NCBI RefSeq assembly: GCF_052324685.1
Contig: NC_135212.1
Location: forward strand, 2,573,152-2,637,151
Length of the DNA: 64,000 bases
Reading direction: 5' to 3'
Source: Brachyhypopomus gauderio
Taxonomy: Eukaryota; Chordata; Actinopteri; Gymnotiformes; Hypopomidae
Shown in pieces: positions 11,794 to 23,799 of the stretch. The translations under genes and the position numbers were made by a program. Position 1 is the stretch's first letter; every line of letters begins with the position of its first letter. The notes below the pieces were generated by a model that was not told the DNA's origin, ran no database searches, and saw nothing but the letters and a program-made list of their open reading frames with translations.

Positions 11794-12563
11794 TGTGGCC
11801 CGTGTAGCAATAGAGCAAACCCGACTACGCCACCTGGGGAATTTCACCCCAGGACATGTATTAACCTAAGCCAATAAAGGGACCTAGGCACACAAGTAAA
11901 CCTGAATAAAATGTTCAGAGATGTGGATTGAGGTAATCAAAGGTTTATTCACAACCCATCCATAAAATCACTTCATATAATAATATTAATTTAAAAAAAA
12001 CAAAACAATGCAGAAAACAATTAGTAAAGAAATACAGGAGCTCCAACGAACTGGCCTACCGGCCGTGGGTGTCCAAGAACTAGCGGTCTAGCCCTGTCTA
12101 TATTCTAAAGTCTCCAATACACACACACAAGCAAAAGTGCAATGCACGTGAACACACCACCGCAAGTTAAGGTGCCAAACCACGAGTGAATGAACATCCA
12201 GATGTCCTACAAAAAGAAGAGACACGGTTAGGATATGCAATTGCTCCGACCTCTAGACCCACAGGACGCCCCACAGTCAATATTTTCCAGAAAAACAAAA
12301 AAAATGCTTTTAAAAACAATACCACTAAACCAGAAACTGCTGCCAAAGTAAACCATAAATCAGTTAAATAGAACAAAACATTATCAAACCATCAGTTAAT
12401 AATCAAATGAAAAATATAATCACGTCAAGTACAGCAAAACCAATAAACGAATTAGACAACACGATACATAAAAATAAGCAGAAAACCAAAATAGGAAAAC
12501 AAGGAACCTAACCGACGGCGTATCCAACGCAGCCAAAACGAAACTAACAAAACAAAAACCAGC

Positions 12564-12953
12564 TGTAAGGAATGCCACCTGATCTCCACCTAACCAGCCT
12601 CACCTGACGCTCATCACCACACCCCCTGTATCTCTACTTAAACGCCCACATTCCACTTCCTAGTCGCGAAGTATTGCCGACTCATGCCGCGTACCAAGCC
12701 TTTCTATTACCTGTCTGCTTTCCTGTGTTCCGACCCTCGCTTACGTCCCCGACCTCGTCTCCTGCCTAGTCCCTCTGTACCTCCCGACTTCGGCTCCCCC
12801 GGTATGACCCTGGACCGTCCTGACCACGCCAAGACAACGCAGTTGTTACTAGTCATAGTGCTCGTGATACACCTGTTTGTACCAGCGTCTCATTTCAATA
12901 AAAGCGGTGTTCTTCCGCATTTGGATCCCTCTCTGCCTGTTCAATACGTTACA
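12564..12953 (+). repeat. 5' LTR of Gypsy copy 1
   Basis: 390 bp, TGTAAGG...CGTTACA, with AATAAA near 12,898 as the likely polyadenylation signal. It is followed 18 bases later by the gag ATG at 12,972. Confidence 0.93.
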
Positions 12954-12971
12954 GAAATACTTCGCCTAACC

Positions 12972-13628
12972 ATGGATCCAGCAGAAGATACACTAAAGAC
13001 ACTCACCGAGACGGTCCAACAACTCGTGGGAATAGTTCGAGATCAAGGACTCCAAGTGGCAGCACTCCAGGAAGCCGTTCGTCTCGTCACAACGACAACC
13101 TCCACACCCGTGAGCGTCCCCGTAGCCGTACCCGAACGTTACGACGGGTCTCCAGACCGATGCCGTAACTTCCTCATGCAGTGTTCAATATACTTCACGT
13201 ACCACCACGCTCGATTCCAAGCAGAGTTGCCAAGGGTCCACTTCATTCTCTCGTTTCTCACTGGTACAGCAGGTGCTTGGGGCACCGCTTTGTGGGTCAC
13301 CAAAGACCCAGCCCTCCAGTCAGAGAACCAGTTCACAGCGCTGCTCCGAGCAGTCTTCGATCACCCTGCTGACGGTCGCGACATCGGAGACCGACTCTAC
13401 GACATCCAGCAAGGACAACGGAGCACATCAGATTATGCTAGGGAGTGCCGCACACTGGCAGCAGGGAGCGGTTGGAGCGACTCAGCCTTGAGGACCGTGT
13501 TTCGTCGGGGTCTGAGGACCGACGTGCAGGTCGAACTCGCCTGTCGGGGAGAAGCATTCTCTTTAGCTGAGTTCGTTCAGGCAGCGATACGAGTAGACAA
13601 ATTGTTGGGGCCCTACCTTCCGAAATAG
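12972..13628 (+). pseudogene. Gypsy copy 1 Gag, truncated
   Basis: The start MDPAEDTLKTL at 12,972 matches the MDPAE start of copy 2 at 47,133; the upstream in-frame ATG at 12,684 lies in the LTR and is not the natural start. The Gag core is readable: VPERYDGSPDRCRNFL, FLTGTAGAWGTALW and LRTDVQVELACRGE. The frame ends after [10 protein letters not shown] at 13,628. Copy 2 continues there with a Pro/Ser linker and a CCHC knuckle, so a deletion has removed this RNA-binding part. Gag normally builds the particle that packages the element RNA. Confidence 0.85.
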
Positions 13629-13645
13629 AGGACACTCCCATTCCC

Positions 13646-16600
13646 ATGTCCTGTGCACCATCTCCCCGCGTATGTGAACAGAACCCCCATGAATCTGATG
13701 AGTCCATGCGGCTAGGCAGGTCCCCACCCACTTACCAACCCTTACTGGTTACCCAGAGGAAAAACCAAGTTAACCTACCAGTACTAGTATCTTGGGGGGG
13801 CATAGACACGAACCTGTCGGCTTTAGTGGATTCAGGAGCGGCTGGCGATTTCATAGACCGGGACCTAGCCTATCACCTCCACCTTCCCACCGTACCTATG
13901 GATCCCCCCCTGAAAATTAACTCGCTAAACGGACAGCCTTTGGGTGAGGGTGTAATTTCACTTCGTACCTGCCCCGTAGAGCTACGAGTGGGCCTGTTCC
14001 ACAGCGAGATGCGGGAGTTTTTCTTAATATCCACGCCCCGGGATCCTCTCATACTAGGCTTTCCCTGGCTATCGGCTCACGACCCGGAAATCTCCTGGAA
14101 GAGACGAGAGCTAGTACGGTGGAAAACCCGTTGTCTCGAAAGTTGTATTCACTTACCACTCCGGTCCTCCTCAGTAGAAAGTCCTGATACACCCCTGTCT
14201 GATGTCATCCCCGTACAGTATCGTGTATTCGCTGACGTGTTCGACAAGGACAGTGCCTGTCGTCTGCCTCCCCATCGGCCATGTGATTGCGCAATCGACC
14301 TCCTCCTAGGAGCCCCCTTACCTCGTAGGACGAAACCTCACCCTCTCTCACGTCCCGAGGATCAGGCGATGGAGTCCTACGTCACCGAAGCCCTACAGAA
14401 GGGATTTATCCCACCATCCACTTCTCCTGTCGCAGCTGGCTTCTTCTTCATCGAAAAGAAAGGAGGGGGATTACGTCCTTGTATTGATTACCGTGCCCTT
14501 AACGCAGTCACATCGAAGTACGCTTACCCTCTTCCCTTTATCACCGCCTCACAAGAACGTCTGATGGGGGCAAACCTCTTTACGAAGTTGGATCTACGGA
14601 GTGCATACAACTTGATTCGAATCCGAGAGGGCGATGAGTGGAAAACCGCCTTTATCACCGCCAGGGGGCACTATGAGTACCTCGTAATGCCATATGGACT
14701 GACGAATAGTCCCTCCGTGTTCCAGGCATTTATGGATGACATCTTCCGTGATATGATTGATGATTTTGTGTTTGTCTGTATTGACGATATCCTAATTTAT
14801 TCCCCGTCTGTCTCTGAACATGTCCGACACGTCTCAGCGGTGTTGCAGCGCCTGCGGGAACACCACCTGTATGTAAAGGCTGAGAAATGCGAGTTTCATC
14901 GTTCCACAGTGACCTTCCTCGGATGTACGCTCTCTCCTGGTCAGGTCTCCATGGATACAGATAAAGTCAAGGCAGTCACGGACTGGCCAACCCCCCGTTC
15001 TACTAAAGAACTGCTGCGATTCCTGGGTTTCGCCAACTTCTGTCGCCGTTTCATCCGCGGCTTTGGTGAGTTGGCAGCTCCTCTTACCAATCTCCTTAAA
15101 GGGGGAAAGTCACGGGAGTTTATCTGGACTGCCGAGGAAGACCGAGCGTTTTTGCTCCTTAAACGGGCTTTCACGTCGGCTCCTGTACTGCATCTCCCTG
15201 ACCCCCTGCTCCAGTTCATCGTGGAGGTCGACGCCTCGGAGGTGGGAGTGGGCGCTGTTCTCTCGCAGCGTCAGGGAAACCCGCCGAAGTTATATCCCTG
15301 TGCCTATTACTCAAAGAAACTGTCAGCCGCCGAGATGAATTACGACGTCGGTGACCGAGAGCTCCTAGCCATTAAACTCGCCCTCGAACAGTGGCGTCAT
15401 TGGTTGGAGGGAGCGACACACCCCTTCTTAGTCTATACAGACCACAAGAATTTAGAATATTGGAAATCTGCCAAGCAACTGAACCCGCGGCAAGCCAGAT
15501 GGGCGTTATTCTTCTCTCGGTTTCGCTTCACTGTAACTTACCGACCCGGATCAAAGAACGTCAAAGCGGATGCCCTTTCCCGACTGTATGAAAAGGACAC
15601 TGTTGTTAAGGAACCCGAGTATATTCTGCAGGATTCCTGTTTCCTTGCTGTCATCAGGTGGGAGATTCAGGAGGAGTTGGATGAAGCCCTGCGTACCGAT
15701 CCAGGTCCCGTGGAATGCCCCGAGGGTAAACAGTACATCCCCGTACCCCTTAGGGGGCGTGTCCTCCAACTCGCTCACGACACGGCAGGCACGGGTCACC
15801 CAGGTATTACACGTACACGACACCTCATCTCACAACGTTATTGGTGGCCGTCCTGGGAAGATGACATCAGGGATTACGTGTTAGCGTGCTCGGTCTGCGC
15901 CCATTCCCGCACTCCCCGTACTCTCCCAGCAGGAAAACTCCTTCCTCTACCTGTTCCTCTCCGGCCCTGGACTCACCTCGCTGTGGATTTTGTCACAGAT
16001 CTACCCACTTCTGGAGGTAACACAGTTGTTATGGTTATCGTAGACCGATTCTCTAAAATGTGCCGCTTGATTCCTCGCCCCAAACTACCTACTGCTATGG
16101 AATCCGCGCTGGATCTGTTTAATTATGTCTTTCGCATATACGGCTTACCTGAAGATATCGTCTCAGACCGAGGAGCACAATTCACATCTCGGGTCTGGAG
16201 GCAGTTCTGCAAGCTTCTAGGCATAACTGTTAGTCTGACTTTGGGTTACCACCCCCAATCTAACGGAGAGGTAGAACGATACAACCAAGAATAAGGGAGG
16301 TTTCTCCGTCAGTATTGTGCCTCCCAACATGACTGGCACAAATACCTCCCGTGGGCAGAATATGCCCGCAACTCCATCATACACTCCACAACCAAACTCA
16401 CACCCTTCCAATGTGTCTATGGTTATCAACCTGCATTCTTCCCGTGGGACAAGACGCCCGCTGACGTCCCGGCCCTGGATGAGTGGCTCAAGCGCAGTGC
16501 CCGCACCTGGGAGATGGCACATGTCCATTTACGCCGCGCCCTGCACACACGCCGGCTCAACGCGGATCGTCGTCGTCTTCCAGCCCTAATCTATCATCCG

Positions 16601-17113
16601 GGACAGAGGGTATGGCTATAGACACAAAACCTGCATTTGAAACAGCGTAGTAAAAAGCTTAGCCCACGGTACATCGGGCCATTCAAGATACTCAGCAGAG
16701 TCAACGCTGTCTCGTATAAGCTCCTTATGCCTGCTCATTATCGTGTCAATCCTGTCTTCCATGTCTCTCTCCTTAAGCCAGTTCACTATAGTCCGTTCAC
16801 CACTCCCCCTGTGCCCACTAGCCCTCCGGATCCCCTGGAAATCGACGGTCGACCGGCATACATCGTCCGAGAGCTTCTGGAGTCTCGGCGCCGAAGGAAC
16901 GGACTCCAGTACCTCGTGGACTGGGAAGGATATGGTCCCGAGGAGCGGGCCTGGATTCTGGCGAGGGATGTCCTCTGCCCTACCATGATCGCGGATTTCC
17001 ACGCAACGCACCCCAACTTTCCCGCTCCCAGGCGCCGCGGTAGACCCCCGGCTCGTCGTAGAGCGTCGGGTGCCGCTCCTTTGAGGGGGGGTACTGTAAG
17101 GAATGCCACCTGA
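13646..17113 (+). pseudogene. Gypsy copy 1 Pol (PR-RT-RH-IN-chromodomain), two stops
   Basis: One frame carries the aspartic protease motif DSGAAGDF near 13,829, reverse transcriptase with [20 protein letters not shown] and an active-site box FVCIDDIL near 14,770, RNase H ([20 protein letters not shown]), an integrase HHCC region near 15,775-15,905, DDE residues in [16 protein letters not shown] and [10 protein letters not shown], and a chromodomain ([10 protein letters not shown] to [12 protein letters not shown]) near 16,855-16,975. The frame is closed by TAA at 16,292-16,294, right after the integrase core, and TAG at 16,619-16,621. The usual Tyr before the catalytic Asp pair (YIDD in copy 2) is Cys. 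It lies in another frame than gag because of the deletion near 13,625. Confidence 0.92.
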
Positions 17114-17490
17114 TCTCCACCTAACCAGCCTCACCTGACGCTCATCACCACACCCCCTGTATCTCTACTTAAACGCCCACATTCCACTTCCTAGTCGCGA
17201 AGTATTGCCGACTCATGCCGCGTACCAAGCCTTTCTATTACCTGTCTGCTTTCCTGTGTTCCGACCCTCGCTTACGTCCCCGACCTCGTCTCCTGCCTAG
17301 TCCCTCTGTACCTCCTGACTTCGGCTCCCCCGGTATGACCCTGGACCGTCCTGACCACGCCAAGACAACGCAGATGTTACTAGTCATAGTGCTCGTGATA
17401 CACCTGCCTGTGTTTGTACCAACGTTTCATTTCAATAAAAGCGGTGTTCTTCCGCATTTGGATCCCTCTCTGCCTGTTCAATACGTTACA
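17095..17490 (+). repeat. 3' LTR of Gypsy copy 1
   Basis: 396 bp, nearly identical to the 5' LTR. It carries a 6-bp insertion near 17,404-17,414 relative to the 5' LTR and a few substitutions. Confidence 0.93.
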
Positions 17491-18366
17491 CCAGCACAAA
17501 ACAAAACAGCAGTGACTCCAATTTCACTAGGTAGGTATTAAAATATTTAATTAAAACATGAATTGACGAATAGCTGCTTCCAGGCCCGCTCATTCCAATC
17601 GCAACCCGGACCAGTCACTGGCGACGCTCACACAGGATCTTCGGCCGCTGCAATTCACAGCTCACACCCTGTTAGTTGTTGCCCCAACCCACGTTACTCC
17701 TACAATGAACAGGTATTAGCTGCATGAACCACCAATGACCAACAACTATGCGGAATACCGCGTACCTACCTCCGGATCAGTGCTGCTTCAGCACAACCGG
17801 GTTAAAATAATAAAACCGCCGTGAGGCCACAACAAACGGCTACAACGTAAAAGCCGTTTTAGGGAGCTTTGCGCTAACGCGCCGTCAACACGGAGTGGAA
17901 AATAGAAGCTTGCATGAACCAGCCAAACAGCACACCTGCACAGAGATATTACCCATTAATATAAACCCCAACCCCAAAGTACACCACCTTTAAAAGCAAC
18001 CTACCCGTTCAATGACTCAGCCCAGCCACAGCAGACCACAGCAGAGTGAGGATATTGCCTACCTGCAGCCCCACCATTCATATGTATATAAATGCTAAAG
18101 CCAACACCCACTCTTAATTGGACCCACCTGGCGCTCACGTAGAGGGAAGGGGGAAGGGGAATGGAAACACTTCACACTGACTACAGTTGCCGTCACGACT
18201 CGCAACCCACTCGTAGCCCATCACAGGCTTCACCTGTTACATGTGTTTTCCTGATTGTTTGTGCCTTAAATTAATAGGAATAAGTTATTATTTCCTGTAA
18301 AAATTGCTTTTATGGTCAGCACAATTATATTTTGAAATAAATATATTTTAAGGATATTTGCAATAT

Positions 18367-19054
18367 TTCAAGAGACTTCAAGAAGCTTCTGGAATTGTGA
18401 GAACTATCAAGAAGTTTCTAGAACTATCCAGAATTATCTAGAACTTTGTGGGACTGTACAGAATTGTACGTAGCTGTATAAATAGTTATACTGGGCCACT
18501 ATAGCCCTTCCTGAGAGATGGAGAGACAGGATCTACTTGATTGGGATTGTATAGTAAGTGGGCAACGGCCATCACAGATAAAGGGGAATTGACCTAGACA
18601 GACAGGTGTGAATTCAATATCTATTCAGATTCTGATAATGACAGTATTCACACTTCACCCCACACCCGTTACAGAAGGAGCTTAGGAAGGACCACTACTT
18701 TCAAATGTTTAAATTGTGTGTTACTCTGCTACCGGGTGATCAGTGTTGCTCCACTCTTGTACTTTGATACTGCCTGGAATGAAGATTGACCATTTTTATC
18801 AAGTTTGGAGAGACGTCCTTTTTCCTTACAGTACACAGCAACTCAGTCAATTTAGATGACATCAGAGGCTGCATACATCCAGCAGACATATTTTGTTACG
18901 CATGTGGCCAATTTATAAAGACGTACTCTGTGAAAGCATCTACTAAGATGTGTGAGACCTACAAAGCATATTCGACATGCCTGTTGGGGACCAATACAAA
19001 CCATGGGCTCCTCATTTCACATGTGAGCACTGCAAGAAAACTCTTGAAGGTAAG
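18367..19054 (+). repeat. Dispersed repeat with CX2C-type coding remnant (copy 1)
   Basis: This block aligns with 57,140-57,841 over nearly its whole length. It opens with short AGAAGCTTCTGG/TCTAGAAC motifs, then GTATAAATAG near 18,475 that looks like a TATA box, and ends in a coding-like part with a GGTAAGTG donor. The shared start and end suggest a retro- or DNA-element piece rather than chance. I cannot name the element. Confidence 0.6.
18858..19051 (+). pseudogene. Cys-rich protein fragment (GDQDKPWAPH type), degenerate
   Basis: The reading begins DIRGCIHPADIFCYACGQF and should run into an MCEAYKAHFDMPVGDQDKPW-like part. Here a deletion removes about 8 bases after IKT compared with 57,690, and a further 1-bp loss shifts the frame, so the end reads differently. 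I recall the CxxC...GDQDK-WAPH pattern from multi-copy uncharacterised animal proteins. The function is unknown. Confidence 0.5.
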
Positions 19055-19060
19055 TGATTA

Positions 19061-19087
19061 TACTACCTCTCTATCTATCTATCTATA

Positions 19088-19128
<41 letters not shown>
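19061..19128. repeat. (ATCT)n microsatellite
   Basis: About 17 tetranucleotide units, one interrupted by ATAT, immediately after the dispersed repeat. Confidence 0.95.
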
Positions 19129-19129
<1 letters not shown>

Positions 19130-20190
19130 ATAAAGGGTGATGTTTGGCTTTGCTAATTGCTGGCAAGAAGGAAAAGAAGGAGGGGTGATGTCCTGAGAAT
19201 CCTGAAATCTCAGGAGCTCAAGTGTTAAGGCTCAAGCAATGGAACTTATTAGATGAAAGCGTCCAAGTCACAGATCAGAGGAAGCGTCACCAAGTTTCGT
19301 TGCAGTGGTTCACGACTTCCTAGGCAATCCTAAAGATAATCTTATGTACAACTGGTTCAGACTCTGATAAAGAACTATGCTGCAGTGGTCTGCAGGATGT
19401 CACTCTAAATCCATATCCTTGATTCTCATCTTGATAGGTTCAAAAAGAACATGGGAAGCAAGCCGATCGCTTTCACCAGGACATTATGAACTTTGAACGC
19501 TGTTACCAAGGACAATATAACGAGAACACGATGGGCGACTGTGTTTGGGGATTGATTTGTGAAACTGATTTGCAGTATAGTCATAAATCTCAGAAAACAA
19601 CACACTTCTATATAGTTTTTGGTAATCTGTGTAAATTTGCAATGCATATAGTGTTCTTAGTCTGACTGTATGAATGAGAAGATGCAACATCGACTATTTC
19701 TATAGTGAAAATGCATAACTTTCGTTGCTGTGGTCACAGAAGCGAAGTTTATGATGAATATAAGCAATTTTGCATTTGTTTTAGACATAAGCAATTGGAA
19801 AATAAACTTGTGTTATTTTAAACCGGAACTCTGTATGTTTTAGCCAGAAAAAAAAGAGTTGTGTTATAAAGTATCACATTACATTGAACGGTATTTAAGT
19901 AATAAAGCTCTTTTTAAGTAATAAAGCTCATTGGCTGTGAGACATTATCTTCCACATAAATTCGAGACGGGCTTACGCATTGAAGAGACGAATACATCTC
20001 TGCAAATACTCAGCAAGGAATGACTATTCGTTCTCAAAATATATGGGGTGTGTGACAGGTGAATTCAATCAGTAGGACAGTGAGTCTGAACGCTGGAGAG
20101 TCATATCAGCTCCCGTGGTCTGGGTAGTGTAGTTAAGTTTGTCCAACGAGACAGGCACAGATATAATAGGACAGGTAGGTATTACGGGCC
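19130..20190. other. Intergenic sequence without recognised features
   Basis: AT-rich sequence. It contains a short direct duplication of AAGTAATAAAGCTC near 19,900-19,930. I see no gene or clear element ends. Confidence 0.4.
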
Positions 20191-21059
20191 TGACAGTGTG
20201 TATGTATTCCCAGTCCCGTGTTGCCTGCCCTAGCCCCGCCTTGTTTTCTCATTTCCATGGTTTCCCTTCTGCCTGTCACACCCCTGTCCTCAGCATTTCT
20301 ACCTGCGTCTCGTTTCTCTCCCCCGTTTCAGTGTATTTAATACCCTCTGTTTTATCCCTCATTGTTGGTCATTGTGTTTGTGAGTACTCCCCATTTCTGC
20401 CCTGCTCTGCCTTGTAGACTCTGTCTTTGTCTAAGTTTTGTTTATTCGCAAGTACTTCGCGTCTGTGCCTTACTCTCTGTTCTTCCTCTGAGTGGTTGTA
20501 AACTTTCGTGTTTCCCGGCGTGTATTTCCTTTTCCCCGTCTGCCTTTCTCGTTTATCGTGGTTGTCTCTGTTTATTCGCTTTAATGTGTATTCGGGTTTT
20601 GTCTTTCATTTCCTTGCTCTTAGTCTTATGTATTATGGTTCAGTTTGTTTATTAGTTGTTCTTGTATCTTCCTATTAGTTTTGTCTGTTTCATATTATAT
20701 GTGTTTTTCTCTCATTATTCTCTCATCATAGTTCTCAGATTATCCCCTTGTCTGTATTAGTTACGTTTAACACTCTAGCGTTCTCCTGCACCCTCATTCT
20801 TTAGTGTCCATGACTCGTGTGTTCGCTCTGTTTAATATTATAGTCTGTGTTATTTGTTGAATTACATTATTCATGTTTCCCTAGTTAAGCCTGATGAGTT
20901 TTGGTTGAGTGTACCCTAGTTGTCTAAATTTGCTCTTCCCTCATTCGTCAGTGTTTTCTTATTCTTTGTTTTATATTGCTGTTTAGTGTTGTCTCTTCTT
21001 TATAATAAATATTCAAAAATCCTGCGACTGCGTCACGTCTGCCCCCTTGAGTCGTTACA
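20191..21059 (+). repeat. Candidate solo LTR, pyrimidine-rich
   Basis: A T- and C-rich block with AATAAA near 21,004 followed by CTGCGACTGCGTCACG and ending CGTTACA at 21,059, as an LTR would. The 5' edge is a guess at TGACAGTG, and no matching target duplication was found. Confidence 0.35.
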
Positions 21060-21179
21060 CCCTCCTTTTTCGCTGAGACTTGGCGTGATCGCTTCCTTTT
21101 TTTTCTCACTCCATGCCCATCACAGTACAGAATTTATCACATGGCAATCCGATTTTCTCATATATATATACATTTTTTT

Positions 21180-21875
21180 CAGTAGTGAACCATGACCATT
21201 AAACCTGGGCCCGTTCCCACTCCCCCGCCAAAAAAAAAATTCCTTTCCTAATTAACTGCAATTAAAAAAAAAAAAAACTGAGACGACAGTACAGCTTTAA
21301 AACGCAATAATCAATAATATCTGTACTAGATAACTTCTTAAGCAAAATAAGTTTCCAACAAAATAAGGTTCACAGCTTCGTGTTCCTCGGGAGCGTAATA
21401 TGTAAACAACGCGTACGAGGGCATCAAAGGAATGAATCGAAACTAGCTAGCGGTGGTACGCTAACGACAGCTAGCGTCGCCACAGTGGGCGGAAATTATC
21501 ATACAGTTAATCTCGCCTACTAAGAGGGAAGATATGATTGGTCAATTTTACTGTCATTTGAAACTGGTATTGCGCTGAATTATAACTGCCAGGCCCTCTG
21601 TAAACGAACAGCGGGCATCACAGTCCTGATAGGGGGAGACACAGGCTCACAGGCTCCCACTTAACCCCTCACCTTCCAACACAGATTGATTAGACACGGG
21701 TGAATAATTTATTTGCTTATATTTTTGTAATTGTTTAGATGTCGATTGTCAATAAAATAAATAAAAATAGATAAAATTGGATAAATTATATCATATATAT
21801 ATTTATGTTTTAAGAATATTTTAGGCTCTCTGAGAGGGTGTAGAGGGCCCTGACACAGGGGCGCAGATGGCACTG
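21180..21875. mobile_element. hAT-like non-autonomous element (inverted copy of 32,364-33,035)
   Basis: Starts CAGTAGTGAACCATGACC and ends near CACTG at 21,875. Internal blocks CCATTAAACCTGGGCCC and CTCTGAGAGGGTGTAGAGGG match the element at 32,364-33,035 in reverse orientation. No 8-bp duplication survives. Confidence 0.65.
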
Positions 21876-22072
21876 GGGACGGGGGGGACAGATTTATATT
21901 GACCCCATCTAGCATCTAGATTTCGTGTCCCCCCCCAGATTAATATTGAGGTCATCAACAGAACAAATTACGTTCAACACCCCCCGCTCAACAAATTACG
22001 TTTGCCATTCTCCCCCTCCTCTTCCGGGTCGCTGCTTTGCCCCGAGAAAGTCTGTCGTTACCGTGCTCTGAG

Positions 22073-22075
<3 letters not shown>

Positions 22076-22126
<51 letters not shown>

Positions 22127-22129
22127 GTG
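22076..22129. repeat. (TG)n microsatellite
   Basis: More than 20 TG units with one CG interruption near the end. Confidence 0.95.
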
Positions 22130-22179
22130 CGGTCGGGGCGCAGGTGGTAGTTGGCGTTCAGAATATTTATTTTATTTTT

Positions 22180-23229
22180 CTATTTAGAAAGTCTGTCGTC
22201 ACCGCACCATACCGTGTTTGCCACTATCTGAGCCTGGTTGGCTTAGGCGTTAAGGTAAAGACGCACTATGAGAATACCTCCTTTTATTACTGTTGTACTT
22301 TGTCTTTAATTCGTGATTTTCCGTGCGAATTATAGTGGGACTGCCGGCGTTTGGACCAATCGAAAACCTGCTTGCACACATTTGTTTTGTGCCTCCGCGG
22401 AGCTAGTTGTCGCTGTGAGCGATACCAGTGGCTGCCCCAGCACAACCATATCCAGCTTTGGGGGAATAAGCTGCTGTTTTGCCTCAGAGAAAAGTATTTT
22501 AGCAGTGTATTTGTCCACAGTTGATCCGAGGCGGATTACAACGGTGGCGTTAGTGTTTGTTTGTCTTCCATGTGTTGTATGTGTTTATTTTGGTTTGGCT
22601 GTAAAGAGCAGGAAATGGAGTACAGCTGCTATCTACGACGGTGAAGCAAACTCCGTGTCAAGCTAGTAGTGTGTGAATATCTGTGTGGTTCCAATTGACT
22701 CGTTTTACTTATTTTATTTCTTTTATTACGAAGAGAGTTGCGGAGGTCTCCAGGAGGTGAGGTCAGCCTTTTGATTTTTGTTCAATTTGCTGTGGGGAAT
22801 TTGTAATTGTCTTCTTTTTATGTACACGTGTGTGGTTTTTTTTTTATTTTTATTTTTATTTATTTATTTATTTTTTTATTATTTTAAGCTGCCTCACCGA
22901 GTGTGCTCCTCTGCTTTTGCTGTTCTCTTTCTTTTATGATCCGTGTCAATTAGCAGCCAAGAGTTTCTGCTGGAAGCTGAGCCAAGTCGTTTGTGTTTTT
23001 TTTTTTTTTTTTTTTTTTATTTATTTATTATTTTATTACTTGTCATTGTTCATCTGTATGCTTGAATAAAATTGTCATTTTTTAAAATCTCTTTGTCCCG
23101 TGGTACCCATGGGCCTGTGATAATTTTCTGGGTGTAATTCCCAGGGTGGCGTAGTTGGTCATAACTTTCATATTTGATTTTTAATAAATTGGATAACTTC
23201 CTCCTCCTCCTCCCGTGCGCCACATCACA
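22180..23229 (+). repeat. LTR-like repeat of the TGGCGTAGT family (partial)
   Basis: The part around 23,140 (CCCAGGGTGGCGTAGT) matches the U5-like end of 49,014-50,255 and the reverse of 11,794. An AATAAA lies at about 23,066. The right end CACATCACA at 23,229 would be the LTR end. Long T-runs occur at 22,838 and 22,998. The left border is not defined. Confidence 0.4.
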
Positions 23230-23282
23230 CTAACAAGCACCGCATGAAACACTTTAGTCTAACGAGACAAGTGAACACACAC

Positions 23283-23480
23283 ACCCAGCCACACCCACAG
23301 ATCAATCAAATCAAATTTTATTTATATAGCGCTTTTTACAACAGTTGTTGTCACAAAGCAGCTTTACAAGTGCCGAGTCCTAGCCCCCAGTGAGCAAGCC
23401 AAGGGCGACAGTGGCAAGGAAAAACTCCCTCGTAGCATAAAGACATGGACGGGGCTGTAGTGTGACACTGGGGTTGTGTC
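23283..23480. repeat. Non-LTR retrotransposon 3' tail (TATAGCGCTTTTTACAA type)
   Basis: The block TTTATTTATATAGCGCTTTT, then TGTCACAAAGCAGCTTTACA and GACAGTGGCAAGGAAAAACT, is a very common fish repeat tail that I recall from RTE/Expander-like elements. No coding part is attached. Confidence 0.6.
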
Positions 23481-23799
23481 TGGCATGGTGACCTTTTATT
23501 TTGAAAGGCTACATTCCTCTCCAGGCCTAGAATACCTAGAGATTGTACAGTTGTCATAATTGTGCTTCCTTCTAGTGTCTATCAGGTAAATTTTAATAGG
23601 TATATGAAGCAACTGGGAAAATATAAGTGATAAGTTAAGCTCAATATTAAAAATGTCAGTTATACTAATACAATGAGATGTGTCTCCTGTAAAAAGTATG
23701 AATATTTGCTCCTCTCCTCTGTATCCCGTTGTGAATTTGAATGCTGTCTCAAGGGGTTTGTTTATATTTGAATATGTTTCCACAAGGGACCCCACACAT

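Larger units (their letters stand above)
12564..17490 (+). mobile_element. Gypsy (Sushi-like chromovirus) retrotransposon, copy 1
   Basis: LTRs at 12,564-12,953 and 17,095-17,490 have TG...CA ends and differ at only a handful of bases plus a 6-bp indel by eye. The 5-bp duplication CCAGC flanks the element (12,559-12,563 and 17,491-17,495). Gag and Pol order and a C-terminal chromodomain place it with fish chromoviruses. A purine tract TTGAGGGGGGG precedes the 3' LTR. It is young by LTR similarity but inactive: gag lacks its zinc knuckle and pol has two stops. Confidence 0.93.
11794..18241 (-). mobile_element. Solo LTR (about 1.5 kb) split by Gypsy copy 1
   Basis: Pieces 11,794-12,563 and 17,496-18,241 form one unit starting TGTGGCCCG and ending CCTGTTACA, flanked by TGTG on both sides. 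The block CTACGCCACCTGGGG matches, in reverse, the ends of the elements at 49,014-50,255 and near 23,150, so this is one LTR family with 4-bp duplications, lying here in minus orientation. The Gypsy element at 12,564 inserted into it and is therefore younger. Confidence 0.72.

Noticed and set aside
12684..12971. Upstream extension of the Gypsy Gag frame
   Set aside because: It lies inside the 5' LTR; the MDPAE start at 12,972 is shared with copy 2.
20139..20655. Hydrophobic frames of 90-100 codons
   Set aside because: Low-complexity pyrimidine-rich sequence of a probable LTR; no family pattern.
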